From Lethocerus indicus (Eukaryota > Arthropoda > Insecta > Hemiptera > Belostomatidae): DNA of 64,000 nucleotides. The notes under the pieces were generated by a model. The model saw nothing but the letters and a program-made list of their open reading frames with translations. It did no database searches and was not told the origin of the DNA. Where the stretch lies: positions 35,349,282 to 35,413,281 of the forward strand of contig JACDQD010000003.1 in the NCBI GenBank assembly GCA_019843655.1, written 5' to 3'. How positions within the stretch are numbered: the first letter of the stretch is position 1; the number at the start of each line of letters is the position of its first letter. Below are positions 58,401 to 64,000 of the stretch, piece by piece. The position numbers and the translations under genes were made by a program.

Positions 58401-60059
58401 AGTACCGTCACCGGATGGCGTCGGATTATCGAGCGAAACAATTCAAACACTATAGTTGATTGTACAATGAATAAAGTTAAAAAACCCGCAAAATCCTCCA
58501 TGTCTAGCTTCTTCCCCGTTACTCCGGCGAGCCTCGGCGATCCAATTATTCCGTTTCAATACCCACTTTATGTAAAAATATTCAAAATCTACGCGCAAAT
58601 ATATATAGCCTTGCATGTTAATTAAACAGCCAACGAGCTTCGAGCGTTATGCAAACAAACATTGCATTAGAACAGATCGGCTATTTAGAAAGAAAAAAAT
58701 AAAAAATAAAATAACCGGCGGATACCACAGCGGCTATATCATATTACTGTGGAAGGCTAGCCGGCCTCTTTTTCACTTTGAATCGCCCACAGTCGTTTCA
58801 GTTTAATACACAGTGGTGACTTCAGCTTTCTCCGCAGGTAATTAAAAACCCTCTATAATACTCTAGTCGCGCTCTATTTGGGGTGGGGGGGGATATATTT
58901 TTTTTGTCCAACGGATACATTATCCCCGAATATTAAACTGTGCAAACTGAATGAATACTACCAATCTGTCAAGCGGTACCACAAAACGTTTTCTATTAGT
59001 TAGAATAAACCTTCAAATAAAAAAAAACTGTGGGGGGGGGTATCGCATAATTCCATATTTGAAGTCCTCACTTTTGAATTTTACATTTATCTGTTTCGAG
59101 TGGCAACTCAATAATACTCTAAATAACACATTATTTAAATGAAATATATTATTCTTTTAATTTTGTGCAAGGTGTTTAAAATATTTAATTAACCCGTTAA
59201 GTACCATAGGCCCCAAATGGGGATCATTTAATTTTTTATTTTTTCTGATATGACATGTGTTTACAGGAAGTTTTTTTTTATTATCACCTTCAGTAATTTC
59301 ACATTATAAATACTACATCGTGTTAAAACACTTGAAATTATAATTATTTTAAAAACATATTTGGAGTTTTTTATAATGATGCGTCATAATGAGTAAATTT
59401 TATGCAAAATTTTCAGAAAAAAAAATTTGGTACTCAATGCCTTTTGTCTCACCTACTGGCAATCCAATTAGTTTCAGTCCAGCTGCTTTTAAGCCTAGAA
59501 ACCTTATGCTAGCTAGAACATATAATGTAATTTATAATCATGAAGCTATAAGGAAAAGAACTACTCATAGTTTTTTTATGGTTTGTTATTATTATTTAGA
59601 AGAGAATACACTTAATTTTTAAATACAGTTGGTTGATATTAAAAAAAAAAAAAGGAAAAGGTATGATCTAGATTTTAGAAAACTTGCGCGATATTACATA
59701 ATTATTAGAAAGTAATATTGAGTATTGACAAGGAAGTGTAATGATTCTAAGGTCTACTTTCTCCCAGTTGAAATATAGGTTACTCAGAAGTAGAGATTGA
59801 ATTGTTATTCGGATGCTGAGTGAGTGCAATCATTTTTCCATTCTGGCATTGTGGTTTGAAAACATTTATTTTTCTGTAATCATGCTGTAATATAGCACAA
59901 TTTATATTTAGATTATATTAGCACAATATAGATTAAAACAACAAAACTGGATGGAATATAAATACAGAAAATTTAGTACAATATGAATAAAATATTTTCC
60001 TCGACACACAGTTCATTTATTCGACAGTTTGTACGTTTCATGAAAACTGTTGCAGTGCA
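58401..60059. other. Spacer upstream of the sulfotransferase
   Basis: AT-rich, with a TTAA-type MITE at 59189-59439. The open frame 59389-59622 lies partly in the MITE and is not supported as a gene. Confidence 0.5.
59189..59439 (+). mobile_element. TTAA-type MITE, family W (copy 1)
   Basis: Starts TTAACCCGTTAAGTACCATA then GGCCCCAAATGGGGATC and ends AAATTTGGTACTCAATG. The terminal GGGTTAA is missing on the right. Related copies at 60332-60596, 61196-61275, 61681-61736 and 63551-63910. Confidence 0.7.
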
Positions 60060-63000
60060 ATGTTCCCGTACGAGATTGAATTTTTGGAGGAGTCCAGAAA
60101 CCGACAGCTTTTGAACGACTTCAAAGGCGAAAGATCAGGATTCTGTTGTGTCGGACCGCAAAAATGGATACTGCCTGCGGCGTACGCATTGCACGCAGAA
60201 AAATATTACTCGATGCCGATAAGAGAGGACGATATATGGCTAATAACATATCCGAGATCAGGTATGAAATTTACAATACCGTTGTTGCGACATTTTTATT
60301 TCGTTACTCGAAACAAATTTGAATTCCGGTATTAACCCGTTAAATGACGTTGGCCCCGAATGGGGATCAGTTAATTTTTTCTGATAATGACATACATCAT
60401 GTTAAAATACTTGTAATTATAATTATTATTCGAAATAAAAGATGATCGGTCTCATGTATCGGTCCAACTCTGTAGTGCCCTAATCCCCACAAATGGGACT
60501 CGATTTAAAAAAAAAATATTTGACAAACCAGTTTTTAAAAACATATTTGGAGGTACTATCCTCCAGAAAAAAAAAATTTGGTACTTAATGGGTTAATCAA
60601 ATACATATTTTCATGCTTTGGCATTTGGACAAAAACCCTTGCGGGCCACCATAGATCTCATAAATGTTTATCATTTATTGGCGATTAATCTGTTCACAGG
60701 GACTACGGTTTGTCAGGAGCTTGTCTGGATGATAAACAATAATTTTGATTATGAAAAATCTGCCGAATTGCCTTTGGAGACAAGATTTCCATTTTACGAG
60801 TAAGTTAAAAGAACAACATATTATTTATATTGCTTGTTTATATTATATTTATATTATTTATAACAAAACAAATAATATACTACATGATAACTGATTAGGC
60901 CAGGCTACATAATTAAATAACTAAATTGTATATCTATATTTACATTATATTGTGATTTCTTCTAATATTTATTAAAACAATTTATTACAACATGTACATG
61001 TTTGGTATCTTGCATAAAATAAAACAAAACAAATAATATTCTACATTATCTTTGGATAGGCCGGGCTAAATAATTAAATAAAGGAAATAAATTGTCCGTT
61101 CCTGTTTTTGAAAATTTGCAATATTGAAATATAGAATTTGCAAATTGAAAATGAATATCTTTTTTAAAACAAATATTTTGTTTTTTAAATAAGAAAAAAA
61201 ACTTCCTGTAAACATATATGTCATATCGGAAAAAATTAAAAAAATTAACCGATCCCCATTTGGGGCACATCGGGTAAGTTGAAATATTCACTACATGAAA
61301 TAGCATAAGGATACAGAATAAAAACAATGATAAAAACAAAAATAAAAAAATAAATTATACTGTGTGGAAAAAGGTTATCCTGTACAGTATAATTAATATT
61401 TAGATAATGGTTTTATATATATTTCTTTCATAACACTTTTGACCCTCAATAGACATAAATGAATATATGTATGAATGTATAATGGCAAATGAAATAGTAA
61501 TAGAAATTAATCGATTGTGAAATGTGATTTTGAGGAAATATATGCAGGTGTCTACTATTAAATTTTTCACATATTGGAGTCTTTAATATAATATTAAAAT
61601 GTTGACCCGAAGACTTATTTATTTACTATTTGTTTCAATTCCAAAACTGATTTTACTTTTGCCAACATTCCTGTCATATAGAAAAAAAATTAACTGATCC
61701 CCCATTTGGGGCCTAAGGCACTTACTTAATGGGTTGATGTTTATTTCGTCTAATATTTTTTGAAACGGTTCTTTACGACCCTGTACAGGTTCGGCATCCT
61801 GCATCACAAGGAGTTGCACAACGAGCTGATCGTGCGCAACGACTACAGGCAAGAAGTGATCGAACTTCTGTCGAGTTGGCGTTCGCCGGGACACGAATTC
61901 GGGCCCCGTCTCAAATCGCCCAGACACCTGAAGACCCATCTACCGTTCAGCCTGTTGCCGCCCAATTTGACCGACGTCTCCAAGGCGATATACGTCGCCA
62001 GGAATCCGAAGGACGTCGTCGTCTCCTACTACCACCACAACAGATTCCTCAGCGTCCACGGCTACGGCGGGGATTTCGAAAAGTATTGGAAATATTTCAG
62101 AGACGACTTGCGTAAGAACTTTCATTTCAGAGCTCGTAGTTTCAATGAATCACCGAGAGATATCTCAGAGGAGTAGTCGAATTGGTTTGGCAACTAAGTA
62201 ATTGCGGATTGCACCAACAACCGGCGTCGTACATATCTTTAAGCGCGTCAACATCTCTACACGGATAACATCCTTCGATACGTTATTATTCGGTCCTTTC
62301 TGAAACATTCGGTATCAAAATTACAATGACCAGTTGTATCTTTCATTAAGAGACGAGGACCGCTCCGGAGGACGTCCAGTGGAGGTCGGCGATGACCGAA
62401 TAAAGGACATTATTGATTCAAATCGCTATAGTTCAACACTGGGACATTGCAGAGAAGCTGAATGTATCTTATACGTGCATTCGAAACCATCTACGGCTTA
62501 TCTGTGCAAAAATTTTGACGCACTTAAAAATATGTACAACGCCACTTGTTGGTAAATCGCTCAATCGCTTAGTTGTCAACCCAATATTTACACTTTTCAA
62601 TTACAGTAAAAATAGTTTTACAGTTGCTATTTTCCAAAAGAAAAGATTATTCCATAATATAGAAATGTACCTTAGAACATGAGTAATGTGTAAAAAATAG
62701 AGAACATATTATTATCTTCTGTTATGGCAATGCTTTTACACTACTGCCGAAAGCAAATCGGTCTAATTTTAAACGCTATTTCAGTATCCAAGAATGCAGT
62801 ATAAAGTGTAAATATCGTAGACCCTTTTTAACTCAAAGGGTTTGATATTCCAAAACAGATTTCGATTGCCTTAAAGTTGTGTTCAAACACTGTAACATCG
62901 TTATTTTAATCGTTAAACAATCAAAATTTATTTATTATAAACCATATTATATGGAAGTAGACAGGCTCATACCCTCTTGCTGTTAATGCTCACTTATTTA

Positions 63001-63439
63001 AAATCGAGTATAATTACATGTGTAAATAAAATACGCTGAAAAATTAATATTATCTCTTAAAATTTTAGTGATTTACTCTCCGTACTGGGAACACATCAAT
63101 GAAGGTTGGCAGCGAAGAAACGACCGGAACGTTTTGTTTCTGTTTTATGAAAATTTAATGAAGGTAGATTTTTTCCTGACCGATAGTGCAGTTAATAATT
63201 TTTTGTTACGGTTAAAAATTGTTATTGATACAAACTTTTTTTCTTTTTCTTTTCCCAGAACATGGCCGGTGAGATTGAAAAAATTGCTAATTTTTTAAAC
63301 AAAAATATTACCGACCAGGAAATTGAAAAACTTGTGCAGCACCTACAGATTGACAACTTTAGGAAAAAGGTAAAAGTGCACAAGGAAGTCGAAATAGACG
63401 GTATTGTCAACACTGCCGAACAAGGTTTTATAAGGAAAG
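60060..63439 (+). CDS. Cytosolic sulfotransferase, SULT family (5 exons, 3' end outside the window)
   Basis: SULTs transfer sulfate from PAPS to hydroxyl or amine groups of small molecules. Exons are 60060-60261, 60700-60799, 61789-62111, 63069-63163 and 63259-63439, all in phase, giving 300 codons so far. The start MFPYEIEFLEESRNRQLLND precedes the 5'-phosphosulfate loop, read across intron 1 as YPRSGTTVCQELVWM. Most SULTs have Trp where Val is here. The catalytic His lies in LKTHLPFSLLP. The 3'-phosphate site is YVARNPKDVVVSYYHHNRF. Exon 4 gives SPYWEHINEGWQRRNDRNVL and exon 5 ends TAEQGFIRKG at a donor. The expected GDWKNHF-type PAPS motif should be on the next exon, beyond or near the window end. 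Introns carry TTAA MITEs and a mariner derivative. Confidence 0.93.
60332..60596 (+). mobile_element. TTAA-type MITE, family W (copy 2, both TTAA ends)
   Basis: 265 bp from TTAACCCGTTAAATGACG to TTTGGTACTTAATGGGTTAA, with an exact TTAA on both sides, in the first SULT intron. Confidence 0.8.
61196..61736 (-). mobile_element. Family W fragments in SULT intron 2
   Basis: Two reverse-oriented pieces share ACCGATCCCCATTTGGGGC (61250 region) and TTAACTGATCCCCCATTTGG, the latter with CTTACTTAATGGGTTG (61690-61736). They are end fragments separated by unrelated AT-rich sequence. Confidence 0.6.
62182..62584 (+). mobile_element. Mariner deletion derivative (copy 5) in SULT intron 3
   Basis: Ends TTGGTTTGGCAACTAAGTAA and CGCTTAGTTGTCAACCCAA. 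The interior keeps SLRDEDRSGGRPVEVGDDRI and [20 protein letters not shown] in shifted frames. It is about 400 bp and the catalytic half is absent. Confidence 0.8.
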
Positions 63440-63550
63440 GTGAACATTTTTTTTTATTTCAATGAATAATTCATATATTCATCACTTAAGAAACACTGTC
63501 GCTCACACTTTTAGGAACTTTGAACAACCAGTTGTTGCAATGACAATCTC

Positions 63551-63910
63551 AACCCATTAAGTACCAAATTTTTTTCTCTGAAAATTTTGCATAAAATTTA
63601 CTTATTACGATGCATTATTATCAAATAGTACCTCCGAATATGTTTTTAAAACCGGTTTGTCAAATATTTTGTTTTTTAAATCGAGTCCCATTTGTGGGGA
63701 TTAGGGGATTGAACCAACACATGAGACCGATCATCTTTTATTTTGAATAATAGTCATAATTACAAATATTTTAACAGGATGTAGTATTTATAATGTGAAA
63801 TTATTTAAAGTAATAAAAGAAAAAACCTTTGTGTAAACACATACATATCAGAGAGAATTTAAAACAATTAACTGATCCCCATTTGGGGCCTATGGTACTT
63901 AATGGGTTAA
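63551..63910 (-). mobile_element. TTAA-type MITE, family W (copy 3, longest)
   Basis: About 360 bp in reverse orientation, from AACCCATTAAGTACCAAATT to CATTTGGGGCCTATGGTACT and TAATGGGTTAA. The interior contains ATTTGTGGGGATTAGGGGAT, the same word as in copy 2. It lies in the intron after the last visible SULT exon. Confidence 0.8.
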
Positions 63911-64000
63911 TAACTTTTCATTTCAAAATCAATCACTAGTAAAATTCAATTATTATAATATTCTAATATTTTGAAATTCACATTTAATGTTGCTCTAAAA

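Noticed and set aside
62112..62176. Sulfotransferase read-through after exon 3 (RKNFHFRARS)
   Set aside because: The donor GTAAGA at 62112 and the in-phase exon at 63069 restore the family sequence; the read-through runs into a mariner copy.

Overview
The window is animal nuclear DNA, almost certainly from an insect or other arthropod. It is AT-rich. Seven protein genes are split by many short GT-AG introns, and the introns and spacers are full of Tc1/mariner-type and TTAA-type DNA transposon remnants, fold-back elements, tandem arrays and (TA)n runs. I see no bacterial operon, CRISPR array, rRNA or tRNA gene. The species cannot be named from the sequence alone.

Layout: 1-1830 is a modular satellite-like array. 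4341-7600 (-) is GOSR2/membrin, a Golgi Qb-SNARE, complete in four exons (215 aa). Divergent from it, 8847-16106 (+) is TMTC4, in 12 recognisable exons with the extreme N-terminus unplaced and a one-base frameshift in the penultimate exon. Convergent with TMTC4, 23294-24794 (-) is a MICOS subunit of the MIC26/MIC27 (APOO/APOOL) family, with three competing terminal exons between 17.3 and 20.3 kb. 28781-35250 (+) is CTNNBL1, complete in 11 exons (569 aa). 36534-45353 (+) is a serine incorporator (SERINC), complete in 11 exons (460 aa). 47278-49989 (+) is ERp29/windbeutel, complete in five exons (244 aa, ending HDEL). 50-60 kb is repeat-rich. 60060-63439 (+) is a cytosolic sulfotransferase whose last exon lies beyond the window. 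Exon phases were checked by hand and every junction used joins in frame, apart from the TMTC4 frameshift.

The genes are unrelated housekeeping functions (secretory pathway, mitochondria, splicing, conjugation) and do not form a pathway.

The most interesting signal is a family of roughly 255-555 bp fold-back elements, about ten copies. They make variable 8-16 bp target-site duplications. Their inverted arms carry what reads as a type I hammerhead-ribozyme core: CTGAAGA, a GGC/GCC helix II, GAAA, a very small helix III, TC, and a CGCTA/TAGCG helix I. A single extra base follows A9. Taken together this suggests non-autonomous Penelope-like or retrozyme-like elements. Two copies landed so that their target duplication ends exactly 7 nt upstream of a coding exon (TMTC4 and ERp29). 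Other notable items are a duplicated TMTC4 exon tail that looks like a 27-nt mini-exon flanking a polypurine repeat, deletion derivatives of mariner that each keep a different end of the transposase, and a nested insertion proven by a 13-bp duplication.
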